Positions 34,428 to 42,034 of a DNA stretch of 59,204 nt are shown piece by piece. Source of the stretch: an uncultured bacterium (GTDB lineage: Bacteria > Patescibacteriota > Microgenomatia > UBA1400 > UBA12108). The translations under genes and the position numbers were made by a program. Positions within the stretch are counted from its first letter, which is position 1. Each line of letters begins with the position of its first letter. The stretch is taken from the NCBI GenBank assembly GCA_903945195.1, contig CAJAUT010000023.1, forward strand, positions 1 through 59,204. Direction: 5' to 3'. The notes beneath the pieces are model-generated. The model ran no database searches, was not told the DNA's origin, and was given only the letters and a program-made list of their open reading frames with translations.

Positions 34428-35418
34428 GTTCACCCTCGTTTATACCCCCTAGGATTTCGACGGTTCCACCATATTCGATGCCAGTTTGGATAGATTTTTC
34501 TGTGTACTTGCTGCCATTTTTGACGAGTACAGTGGGCTTGCCTGCCACATTTGTGATGGCACTAGAAGGGAGCGTGAGCACATTGTCTTTTTCTGTCATC
34601 ACTACACCTGCGGTGCCATTTAGTCCCATGCGCAAAGGCGTTTGTTCTTGAGACAAGCTAATTTTTACTTCATAGGTAGTACCAGTTGTGGTCTCTTTGG
34701 GGCTATAGGCGATATAGGTGATATTGGAGACGATTTTTAGATCTGGATAGGCATCTAAAGTAATGTTTACCTTTTGACCTACACTGACTTTTTTGAGGTC
34801 GGTTTCATCTAGATCGGCAGAGAGATAAAGTGAGGTGGGATCTACTACTATCCATGCGTCAGCTGCTGAAACTTGGACATTGGCGGTTGTGATAGGAGAC
34901 TGCACGAGGACACCGTCTAGGGGACTAACAAGCTTTGATAATTTGAGATAAAGATCCTGATACTCTACATCTTTGACCGTATTGTCTAGTTGATATTGAT
35001 TTTTTTCAAGTAGTCTCTTTAAAGTATTGGCTAGATCACCTGCGGGGACTGAGTTGTTGTTGTCGTCAGCTGTTTGTTCGAAGGTGCCACGCTGGATACT
35101 ATAAAGATTGAGTTTTTGCTCCATACTTTTTTGGAGCTGGCGAGTATCTACGCTAGCCAAGATCTGCCATTTTTTGACTGTGTCGCCAGTTTTTGGACCT
35201 AGATAAGTGACTAAACCACCTGCGAGAAATTTGAGAGAGGCGGAACGTTCGGCTCTTACTTTGCCAGATAGCTCTAGAGTGTCGCTGATACTGCTTCGGG
35301 TAGGGACATATTCGTCATATACTACCGTGGGTTTGCGGCCAAAGAAATACCAACCAGCCACAAAAGCTAGAACTACTAAAATAGCCATAGTTTTATGACC
35401 GGCGATCCATTTAAACAT
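34408..35418 (-). CDS. membrane fusion protein (HlyD/MacA family)
   Basis: A 336-residue protein with an N-terminal membrane segment (about 10-28), then a lipoyl/biotinyl-like half, a coiled-coil hairpin at about 110-160, the second lipoyl half (LVSPLDGVLVQSPI) and a beta-barrel region. This is the periplasmic adaptor fold of MacA/HlyD. In Gram-negative bacteria it bridges the inner-membrane ABC transporter and an outer-membrane channel. In a CPR cell without a classical outer membrane it more likely acts as an extracytoplasmic adaptor. It is the first gene of the ABC/surface-protein cluster. Confidence 0.88.
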   Translation of the reverse strand: MFKWIAGHKTMAILVVLAFVAGWYFFGRKPTVVYDEYVPTRSSISDTLELSGKVRAERSASLKFLAGGLVTYLGPKTGDTVKKWQILASVDTRQLQKSMEQKLNLYSIQRGTFEQTADDNNNSVPAGDLANTLKRLLEKNQYQLDNTVKDVEYQDLYLKLSKLVSPLDGVLVQSPITTANVQVSAADAWIVVDPTSLYLSADLDETDLKKVSVGQKVNITLDAYPDLKIVSNITYIAYSPKETTTGTTYEVKISLSQEQTPLRMGLNGTAGVVMTEKDNVLTLPSSAITNVAGKPTVLVKNGSKYTEKSIQTGIEYGGTVEILGGINEGEHVYSKK

Positions 35419-35462
35419 ATGATTAATTGTACAAGAAGTATGCTTTTTTACCTAATGATTTG

Positions 35463-35533
35463 TCGGGGTGCTCGGTGCTGCCCCGAGGCCCTACGACCCC
35501 CAGCCGCAGATACTACTGTTATACGACACCCCG
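35463..35533 (-). tRNA. tRNA-Pro(GGG)-like gene with abnormal T loop
   Basis: A 71-nt cloverleaf on the minus strand. Acceptor CGGGGTG/CACCCCG with discriminator A. T8; D arm GTAT-AACAGTA-GTAT; anticodon stem TGCGG/TCGTA with loop CTGGGGG, so T33, anticodon GGG and G37. The T stem CTCGG/CCGAG closes a seven-base loop GGCAGCA. C1-G72, A73 and G35-G36 are the bacterial tRNA-Pro identity set. The T loop lacks the usual TTC start (only C56 fits) and D-loop position 18 is A, so the normal elbow contacts are lost apart from a possible G19-C56 pair. CCA is not encoded, as in the other two tRNA genes. It is either a divergent functional tRNA or a degenerate one. Confidence 0.6.
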
Positions 35534-35536
35534 CTG

Positions 35537-35563
35537 TTCAATTTGTTGAACTTTTTTATTTTA
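35537..35563 (+). terminator. hairpin with T run, plus strand
   Basis: GTTCAA-TTTG-TTGAAC followed by TTTTTTATTTT on the plus strand. It lies just upstream of the tRNA-Pro-like gene and after the sod stop. No plus-strand gene is seen upstream, so it may stop antisense or unknown transcripts. Confidence 0.5.
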
Positions 35564-35575
35564 ACACGAAAAAGA

Positions 35576-36169
35576 TTATACTAATCTAGCAGCTACATCG
35601 TCCCAGTTGATGATGGACCAGAAAGCGTCCACATATTTGCCACGATCGTTTTGATAGTCTAGGTAGTAGGCATGTTCCCAGACATCTAGGAGTAGCAATA
35701 CTTTGGTTTCAACGATAGTCATCAAGTTTTGATTTTGGATTTGGATGACATGAAGATCTTCACCGTCAGCAACTAGTGCAGCCCAACCTGAACCTTCGAC
35801 AGTCTTGGCGGCACCGGCAAACTCTGCTTGGAATTTTTCGAATGATCCAAACTGCTCTTCGATTTTTTCAAGTAGAGCACCACTTGGAGCATTGTCTTTT
35901 TTGGTTTTGCGCATGTTTTGCCAGAAGATACTGTGGAGTTTGTGACCATTTGTGAAGAATGAGAGATCTCTCATGGTCGCTTTGTAATCTATGTCTAGGC
36001 CTTCGCCGGCACGAGCTTTTTCCAATCGGTCCATAGCAGCATTCATACCTGTGACGTAAGCCAGGTGATGACGTGTGTGATGGAGCTCCATGATCTTTTT
36101 GGAAATAACAGGTTCTAGGGCGTCATAGGCATAGGGTAAGTTTGGTAACTCTAAGCGTTTGTGTTTCAT
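35576..36169 (-). CDS. sodA: superoxide dismutase, Fe/Mn family
   Basis: A 197-residue Fe/Mn superoxide dismutase. The four metal ligands are H30, H79, D162 and H166 (in DVWEHAYYL). Around H79 the segment NGHKLHSIFW resembles archaeal Fe/cambialistic enzymes (NGHKLHALYW-type) more than E. coli SodB (AQVWNHTFYW) or SodA (GGHANHSLFW). It converts superoxide to O2 and H2O2, which suggests exposure to oxygen. I start at the ATG at 36169; the frame is open upstream but overlaps the end of murF. Metal preference cannot be set from sequence alone. Confidence 0.93.
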   Translation of the reverse strand: MKHKRLELPNLPYAYDALEPVISKKIMELHHTRHHLAYVTGMNAAMDRLEKARAGEGLDIDYKATMRDLSFFTNGHKLHSIFWQNMRKTKKDNAPSGALLEKIEEQFGSFEKFQAEFAGAAKTVEGSGWAALVADGEDLHVIQIQNQNLMTIVETKVLLLLDVWEHAYYLDYQNDRGKYVDAFWSIINWDDVAARLV

Positions 36170-36188
36170 ACTCTGGATTATATCACAA

Positions 36189-37496
36189 TCAAGGATTTTG
36201 TGTGCGAATCTTATCCCAAAATGGTCCACGTCTACACAACAATGGAATGTCGTTTTTGTTTGCCAACATAGCCTCGATGGCTCGTTCTAAAAAGATGGTA
36301 TTTTGAGAACCTTTAAATAATATATGAGCATGTGGCTTTGCTACGAATCTAAGATATTTTATCAACTCCGCCATCTTTGCAAAATGATGTACGTTGAACC
36401 TACTAGATTCTAAAAGAGGCAATGTATATTCTTTGACGTAGGAACCAAACAAAACAACTTCGTCAGCATTTTGCATGATCCAGTGCGCGAGCTCTTTGTG
36501 AATGGATTTGGTCGCTGACCCTAATTCTCGCATATCACCAAGTACGGCTATTTTTTTCTTTGACCCTGCAATTTTTTTTAAAAATATTAGATTTTCCTTC
36601 ATACTGCTTGGACTAGCATTGTAACTACTATCTATGAGTGTGGTTTGATTTAACCCGGTAAATATTCTTAGTCTACCTGGCGCGGCTCTATATGTAGATA
36701 AAATTGGGATACTGATGCTTGGAGGTATTGCAAGCGCTGCACATACCGAGATGACTGCAGCAAAAGTATATTCATATGATTCTGGATACACGTCTAGTGG
36801 CGACATTTGATATTTAGTTCCTTGATACAAGTATTTATAGTGTCCTAGAATTTGTAGATCAGCTTTCTTTGATTTGCCATATGTGATGAGTCTAGCTTTG
36901 ATATCATGCTTTTCGTTTGCCAATTCTTTTTGATCTACATTTATTATTGCTACACCATGTTTTGAAATATTTTTGACGAGTTGCATTTTTTCTTTGGCAA
37001 TAAGTTTGACCAGTTTTTCTGGCCTTCTTTTGGGACTGTTGTCTTTGACTAAATGATCAAATGCAAAAGCATGGGACAAACCTGCATTTAGAACTACACC
37101 TACGTTTGGTTTAAAAATACTTAGAAGATATGACATGTTGTTTGGGATACTTGGACCATCGATTCCCATCTCGCATACGTAAAAATCGAAGTGTTCATTG
37201 AAAGTAAAATATTGATATGGAGCTAAAATGATAAGTCTAAACCAATCAATAATAGAATAATTTTTGGGTGTAAGTCCTAAAATATTTAAAGATATGCCAG
37301 ACTGTGAATTGGCGTGAATAGAACTTTTGACTAACCCCCTGGTCTTTAAGACATGTACCACCCCAAGACGAGTTGAAGTCTTGCCACTACTACCTGTAAT
37401 GCCTATGAGGGTAGCTTTAGGATTCTTTTTTAACTGTAACTTTGCAAAGTATCTAAGATAATTAAGAATCCCTATTGAGAATATTTTTTTAAACAT
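36189..37496 (-). CDS. murF: UDP-N-acetylmuramoyl-tripeptide--D-alanyl-D-alanine ligase (MurF-like)
   Basis: A 435-residue Mur ligase. The ATP-binding loop is GITGSSGKTS (32-41), followed by the central domain (EMGIDGPSIP, Mg and ATP region) and the C-terminal domain with DSSYNASPSSM and GDMRELG, the block that typifies MurF. It adds D-Ala-D-Ala to UDP-MurNAc-tripeptide in the cytoplasm, the last soluble step of the peptidoglycan precursor. The N-terminus is short. One base separates it from the upstream signal-peptidase gene. Confidence 0.85.
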   Translation of the reverse strand: MFKKIFSIGILNYLRYFAKLQLKKNPKATLIGITGSSGKTSTRLGVVHVLKTRGLVKSSIHANSQSGISLNILGLTPKNYSIIDWFRLIILAPYQYFTFNEHFDFYVCEMGIDGPSIPNNMSYLLSIFKPNVGVVLNAGLSHAFAFDHLVKDNSPKRRPEKLVKLIAKEKMQLVKNISKHGVAIINVDQKELANEKHDIKARLITYGKSKKADLQILGHYKYLYQGTKYQMSPLDVYPESYEYTFAAVISVCAALAIPPSISIPILSTYRAAPGRLRIFTGLNQTTLIDSSYNASPSSMKENLIFLKKIAGSKKKIAVLGDMRELGSATKSIHKELAHWIMQNADEVVLFGSYVKEYTLPLLESSRFNVHHFAKMAELIKYLRFVAKPHAHILFKGSQNTIFLERAIEAMLANKNDIPLLCRRGPFWDKIRTQNP

Positions 37497-37497
37497 A

Positions 37498-38874
37498 TTA
37501 TTCTTTGTTTAGCTCTTTTGCTAGTGATTCTGCTTTATTTGCCTCTAATTTGTCTTGTTCAATTCTCTCCTGCTGGTTTTTAGTAAACCACTCTTTTTTG
37601 TTCATAACATCTACTATCTCAGTGGCTAGTGATTGTCTAGTTCGCAAAATTGATAATAACGTAGACAATTTTTGCTGATCTAGGTTATTATACCCAATTG
37701 CTTTTTCCCAGGTAGGAATGATCTCAGTTAGATTTGATTTTAGCTCTACCCAACTATTTATCGTAGAACGATCGTATGTGGCTGGGATATACCCACCTAG
37801 ATGGCCTACAATAATTTGAGTTGGACAACCTGCAATTTCCCTTGTAACTGCTGATACACCAAGATCTGAATATTCATTGTTTAAAATTTGCTTAGTTGAT
37901 CCTGGTTGATAAAGTAAATTGTCCAACAATTCTTTAGCCGTGAACCTGCCGCGGCTGACAAATTCGCCAAGAACTATATTTGAATATCCGACTTTTTCTA
38001 GTGCTTGTTGCATAGAATAGTTTGTATTTTCATCTAGTAGCAGCTTGTCGCCACGCAATGCACTAGATTTGTTTAAGCCTGTTGATTCTTTTAACTTTGG
38101 GAGATTTAATGAGATTCTTTTTGCGTTGACCAAGTTTACAAACTCGGTGGCTGACAAGGTTGGTTGACCCAACAACGCATCATCTTTGGATGTATCGCGA
38201 TAGAGCGAATGATAAATCTTTTGCTCGTTGTATGGCAATACAAACTCGACATCAGCATCATTGATCACACCCAATTCAAAACGCGAATCTGATGAAACTT
38301 TGCGATTGTCTCCCAACACAAATAGACTACCTGTGGGAACTATCAATTTTTCACAATCTTTGAGAGTTGTCCCACCGTAAGTAGACCTAGGAGAATATAC
38401 GTATGGCTCTTGAATTAAGATATTGTTGATATACACAAATCCATCTCGAAGTTCTACCGTATCACCTGCCAAAGCGATTACTCTTTTGATAAAGCCATTT
38501 TCTTGATCTTTGTTGTCTGTGGTCAAAATCTCGCGAGTTTTGCTATTTTTGAAAGCAACCATATCACCATGTGCTAATTTTCTACTAAAAAAATTGTTGC
38601 CTGCAAAATTTAAACCACGAAAATATTTATATAGATGTGGTGTGGTGCGATATTCCTGGACAACTGATTTGGACTCGTCTTCGGGACCACCTTCTACAGT
38701 AGACCAAAAGAGGGATGGGTACATGGATCCAGTTCCTACTACTTCTACTGGGATAGTTTTATAACCTGATATTTTTAAGCCTTCATTAAATGTCATGCCC
38801 GCGATTGGTACTCCAACTAGCGTCAAGACAATATAGGGGATCAACTTTAATATATATGAGCGCTTAGATTTCAT
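37498..38874 (-). CDS. signal peptidase I fused to a CAP/SCP-like domain
   Basis: A 458-residue protein from the ATG at 38874. N-terminal membrane segment at about 9-30, then a signal peptidase I domain: catalytic S50 (GTGSMYPSL), K130 (FIKRVIALAGDTVEL) and the C-terminal box GDNRKVSSDSR at 188-198. A second domain at about 241-360 (ATEFVNLVNAKRISLNLPKL...NTNYSMQQALEKVGY...GSTKQILNNEYSDLGV) has the CAP/SCP layout. A helical, charged tail follows. It removes signal peptides at the outer face of the membrane. The CAP part has no known role here. The GTG start at 38889 is an alternative. I know of no common protein with this pairing. Confidence 0.82.
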   Translation of the reverse strand: MKSKRSYILKLIPYIVLTLVGVPIAGMTFNEGLKISGYKTIPVEVVGTGSMYPSLFWSTVEGGPEDESKSVVQEYRTTPHLYKYFRGLNFAGNNFFSRKLAHGDMVAFKNSKTREILTTDNKDQENGFIKRVIALAGDTVELRDGFVYINNILIQEPYVYSPRSTYGGTTLKDCEKLIVPTGSLFVLGDNRKVSSDSRFELGVINDADVEFVLPYNEQKIYHSLYRDTSKDDALLGQPTLSATEFVNLVNAKRISLNLPKLKESTGLNKSSALRGDKLLLDENTNYSMQQALEKVGYSNIVLGEFVSRGRFTAKELLDNLLYQPGSTKQILNNEYSDLGVSAVTREIAGCPTQIIVGHLGGYIPATYDRSTINSWVELKSNLTEIIPTWEKAIGYNNLDQQKLSTLLSILRTRQSLATEIVDVMNKKEWFTKNQQERIEQDKLEANKAESLAKELNKE

Positions 38875-39688
38875 TGATAGAACTCGCACAGATTTTGTCT
38901 AAATCCGGTAGAACTTTTTCCAAAAAATCTCTAGAGACTAGACTGTGATTTTTGGGATCTTTGAGTTGTCGACAAGTGACAACCCCTGCTGTGAGCAAGC
39001 GCAATTTATCTCCAGAGTTCAACCCTTCTAGCATGGTGATAGGATGCAGTCCCGTGTGTTCGATGAGATCCATGATCCCCTCGCCTTTTGGATATCCCCA
39101 ACTTGTTAATTTTATATTTTGACACTCTCCGTATTTGATGGCATCTGTAGAAAACCTAGTATTGGTCACGATCCACGGCCTAATGTTGCCCATTTTCCAG
39201 GTGGTTTTGAGATCGTCGTAGCGAGCTTTTATATATAGTGTGATGCGAACATCCGTGCGTTGGCTCGCATTTTTGTGAAACTTGGCTTCAATAAAATAGG
39301 TAATATTGTCTTTGCTTGCCAATACATCTATCTCGTGTGGGACACAGCCGCCCATGATGGTTTGATTGATTTGAGTATGATAACCGATATCTGTCAAAAG
39401 TAAGGCTACATATTTTTCAAAAGGATAGCCAGATGGACCTAATTCGGAGAGCGCGGTTTTTAGATTGTATTTGGTGGCTAGATAAGGTAATTCTGAATGA
39501 CGTAAATATTCTTTGATCATGCCAAATATTTCGTTTGTCTTGATACCGTCGTATAGTCTATCGCGGATACTAACAAGCATTTGGTCTTGAAGTGATGCCG
39601 GGACTCCTACGCGAGTGGCTGAAGCTCTGATTTTTTCCTCGTCATATTGTTCGGTGGTCCCATCTATCTTTGTCACTTGTGTACTCAT
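38864..39688 (-). CDS. ATP-cone domain fused to a PD-(D/E)xK nuclease-like domain
   Basis: A 274-residue soluble protein. Residues 3-85 form an ATP-cone (start VTKIDGTTEQYDEEKIRASATRVG), the regulatory nucleotide-binding module of ribonucleotide reductases and NrdR. Residues about 88-210 look like a restriction-endonuclease fold: E92, D121 in HEIDVLAS, then E134-A-K136 (FIEAKF), which fits PD-(D/E)xK. A helical C-terminus follows. DNA cleavage gated by nucleotide level is a plausible but untested idea. It is divergent from truB with a 30-bp gap and overlaps the signal-peptidase gene by 11 nt. Confidence 0.78.
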   Translation of the reverse strand: MSTQVTKIDGTTEQYDEEKIRASATRVGVPASLQDQMLVSIRDRLYDGIKTNEIFGMIKEYLRHSELPYLATKYNLKTALSELGPSGYPFEKYVALLLTDIGYHTQINQTIMGGCVPHEIDVLASKDNITYFIEAKFHKNASQRTDVRITLYIKARYDDLKTTWKMGNIRPWIVTNTRFSTDAIKYGECQNIKLTSWGYPKGEGIMDLIEHTGLHPITMLEGLNSGDKLRLLTAGVVTCRQLKDPKNHSLVSRDFLEKVLPDLDKICASSINEI

Positions 39689-39718
39689 ATCTCAACTATA
39701 TCATGTAGAATCTGCTAT

Positions 39719-40375
39719 ATGGACATGATACTTCCAGTATATAAGCCAGTCGGGATGACGAGTTTTGACGTGATACGTGATTTTAAACGAGCTGTACATC
39801 CAGATTTTAAAATAGGACACGGAGGAACTCTGGATCCATTTGCTGATGGTGTACTACTGCTACTACTTGGCAAAGCAACAAAGAAAATGAATGAACTGCA
39901 AGCACTACCTAAAACCTATAAAGCTACTGCAAAACTTGGTGCAAGTAGCGATACGCTAGATAGGACGGGAAGTGTAGGCAAACAGCTTACGGCTTACAGC
40001 TTACGGAGAGAGCAAATTGAAGCGGCGGCTAAAAATTTTGTCGGTGAGATAGAGCAAGAAATACCTGACTATTCTGCGACCAAGATAAATGGAGTACCTA
40101 GATACAAGCTAGCTAGAGCAGGTAAAGAGATGGAGAAAAAGAGCAAGCTAGTCACGATCTATAAACTAGAGATTGAAAAGATCGAAGGAGAGCTTGTCAC
40201 ATTTGTGACTACTGTGAGTAGTGGTACATATATCCGCCAGTTGTCATACGACATATTTAAATCAATGGGGATAGATAGTTATTTAGAAAGTTTAACTCGT
40301 ACGAAAATTGGGGACTATACATTATCAAAAAGCCATCAAATTAGTGAATTCTCAAGCGATAAATGGAAATATTGA
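39719..40375 (+). CDS. truB: tRNA pseudouridine(55) synthase
   Basis: A 218-residue TruB-family protein, which turns U55 of the tRNA T loop into pseudouridine. KPVGMTSFDVIRDFKR at the start and GHGGTLDPFADGVLLL with the catalytic Asp are diagnostic, followed by KTYKATAKLG and a C-terminal SSGTYIRQLSYDI block. It lacks a PUA-type C-terminal extension. Start: ATG at 39719; a second ATG two codons later is as likely. There is no ribosome-binding site. A repeat-derived insert (TACGGCTTACAG at 39988-39999) encodes part of GKQLTAYSLRREQ. Confidence 0.93.
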   Translation: MDMILPVYKPVGMTSFDVIRDFKRAVHPDFKIGHGGTLDPFADGVLLLLLGKATKKMNELQALPKTYKATAKLGASSDTLDRTGSVGKQLTAYSLRREQIEAAAKNFVGEIEQEIPDYSATKINGVPRYKLARAGKEMEKKSKLVTIYKLEIEKIEGELVTFVTTVSSGTYIRQLSYDIFKSMGIDSYLESLTRTKIGDYTLSKSHQISEFSSDKWKY

Positions 40376-40406
40376 ATGATACAATGATTTAAATCATTGT
40401 ATCATT
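40375..40406. terminator. 32-bp perfect palindrome between convergent truB and rdgB
   Basis: AATGATACAATGATTT and its exact reverse complement meet at 40390/40391. It covers the end of truB and the stop of the RdgB-like gene. No T run follows on either strand, so termination is likely but weak by simple rules. Confidence 0.5.
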
Positions 40407-41011
40407 GAGACAAGATATGGTAGGGATTTTAAAACTGCTAATTCTCGGTGTGTAGGATGTAGAAGCTGAAACTCCATAGGCATGTGATGGAGTTCACCTA
40501 AAGTTATGTTTAGCTCGGGGATAAAAAAGATCGGCCAAAATGGCATACCCACTTCCCTTTCTTTTTTTGGTTCCTGCAAAATTTGACCTTTAAATACTCC
40601 GTCAAAATAGACTATCTTTTTGCCTGGCCCTGCTACTGCAAGCACCGTGTGAAACTGGGCCCCACGACTACCCTCTTTGATACCTGTCATACGCAAGAGA
40701 CAGTGCTCTATGATCTCTTCATCTTCCATCTTGTAGCCTTTCCAGCGGCGGACTTTGATGCCTGGCTCTCCACCTAGAGCGTCTACCTCTACACCAGTAT
40801 CGTCGGCGATGATGATGTCATTTGGAAATATATCTATATATGCTTTTGCTTTAAGAAGTGCGTTTTCTTCTAAAGTACTGCCAGTTTCTTCTACCTCGAT
40901 ACTTTTACCAAAATCCATCGGACTATAAATAGTTATGTTGTGATGGGTAAAGATTTTTTTGACTTCGTTAAATTTCCCGGGGTTTGTGGTGGCGTAGATT
41001 ATCTTGGTCAT
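40394..41011 (-). CDS. rdgB: non-canonical purine NTP pyrophosphatase (RdgB/HAM1 family)
   Basis: A 205-residue house-cleaning pyrophosphatase. The N-terminal YATTNPGKFNEVKKIF, followed by TGSTLEENALLKAKAY and IADDTGVEVDALGGEPGI, are family signatures. It hydrolyses dITP, XTP and similar purine nucleotides to monophosphates and keeps them out of DNA. The C-terminal half is less typical, with MPFWPIFFIPE where other members have DGFGYDPIFxxP. The start overlaps the methyltransferase stop (ATGA). Confidence 0.88.
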   Translation of the reverse strand: MTKIIYATTNPGKFNEVKKIFTHHNITIYSPMDFGKSIEVEETGSTLEENALLKAKAYIDIFPNDIIIADDTGVEVDALGGEPGIKVRRWKGYKMEDEEIIEHCLLRMTGIKEGSRGAQFHTVLAVAGPGKKIVYFDGVFKGQILQEPKKEREVGMPFWPIFFIPELNITLGELHHMPMEFQLLHPTHRELAVLKSLPYLVSMIQ

Positions 41012-41781
41012 GATAGCGAAAGTTTTACTGCTTTAATTGCCAGAAACATGGGGAATTCGGAACGGGCGCGATTTTCACTTTTGGCAGCTTTGCCTGTGCT
41101 TACTTTATCCGATGTCCACTCTTCTAGATCTGTGATCACCATACCAGCCTCCTTTAGTGCTTTGACGTAGTACTGCAGCGGCTCATGGTAAGTCCAAGTA
41201 AGTGGTGAGTCGGCGAGTCCAGGGTGTGCATTGATCGGGATTTCTAGCGGCGAGAGATATCTATTTACCCTGCGATATTCTAATTTTTGGGTTTCATCTT
41301 TGCCCCAGCTGCTTTGGCGGGGGATGCGGAAACTAGGATGATTTAGGACTAGCACTAAGTCCCCCTTTTCTTTGAGAGACTGACCCACATTTGAAATAGT
41401 GCTGGCACCATCTTTCATGTTTTGAATAGCTAGGATACAAACAGCGTGATCAAACGAACTGGCTGGCACGGGAATGCCTTTGGTTGCATCGGCTACAAAA
41501 TAAATTTGATTTGCGTTTTTAGTGAGTTTTTTGGCTTCCTGAATCAACTCTTTGGAAACATCGATGCCTATGTAATCTACATTGTGAGGGAGGGTGCGTG
41601 CATATACTCCCTGGCCACAACCGATGTCTAGGACTGAGTCCCCACCTTTTGGATCAAGAAGTAGTTTGAGATTTGGGAGAATTATATGCTCGTGGAAGTA
41701 ATGGCCGCCTTCACCTACTATCCCGCTATACCACTTGGCAACAGGCGACCAGGACGTATTTTTTGGGTTTTTTGTAAACAT
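41008..41781 (-). CDS. class I SAM-dependent methyltransferase
   Basis: A 257-residue methyltransferase of the type 11 style. Motif I is VLDIGCGQGVYAR, motif II region YIGIDVSKELI, and motif IV region FDHAVCILAIQNM. A GLADSPLTWTYHEPLQYYVKALKEAG block near the C-terminus resembles small-molecule or lipid methyltransferases. The substrate cannot be told from sequence. It is co-translated with the RdgB-like gene. Confidence 0.82.
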   Translation of the reverse strand: MFTKNPKNTSWSPVAKWYSGIVGEGGHYFHEHIILPNLKLLLDPKGGDSVLDIGCGQGVYARTLPHNVDYIGIDVSKELIQEAKKLTKNANQIYFVADATKGIPVPASSFDHAVCILAIQNMKDGASTISNVGQSLKEKGDLVLVLNHPSFRIPRQSSWGKDETQKLEYRRVNRYLSPLEIPINAHPGLADSPLTWTYHEPLQYYVKALKEAGMVITDLEEWTSDKVSTGKAAKSENRARSEFPMFLAIKAVKLSLS

Positions 41782-41790
41782 GGGGCTATT

Positions 41791-42009
41791 TTACTCTATT
41801 TCCTCTTTATCTTTTGTTTTGTCTTTAAGCGAGATTATTTCACGCCAGGGTTTTTTGCGATCGATGATCAGTCGCCAACCAAGTAGCTCTAAACCTATTG
41901 GTATGACCCAGACACCTGGGAGAATAGGCAATATGAGCCCCAAAATACCAAATATCACTAAAAATATACCAAGAGCTTTCTTTAATTTCTTTTTAACTTC
42001 AAGTTCCAT
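41791..42009 (-). CDS. small membrane protein, PGPGW/DUF454-like
   Basis: About 72 residues from the ATG at 42009, with a membrane hairpin: ALGIFLVIFGILGLILPILPGVWVIPIGLELLGW. The LPGVW stretch matches the turn of small two-helix membrane proteins annotated PGPGW or transmembrane protein. The C-terminus is charged (KDKTKDKEEIE). No function is known for the family. A frame upstream extends by eight codons. Confidence 0.65.
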   Translation of the reverse strand: MELEVKKKLKKALGIFLVIFGILGLILPILPGVWVIPIGLELLGWRLIIDRKKPWREIISLKDKTKDKEEIE

Positions 42010-42034
42010 AAATACAAGTTTAACACGAAACAAT

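Noticed and set aside
35463-35533. tRNA on the plus strand at the tRNA-Pro-like locus
   Set aside because: The plus-strand fold has no T33 in the anticodon loop and no acceptable D arm, while the minus strand has both.
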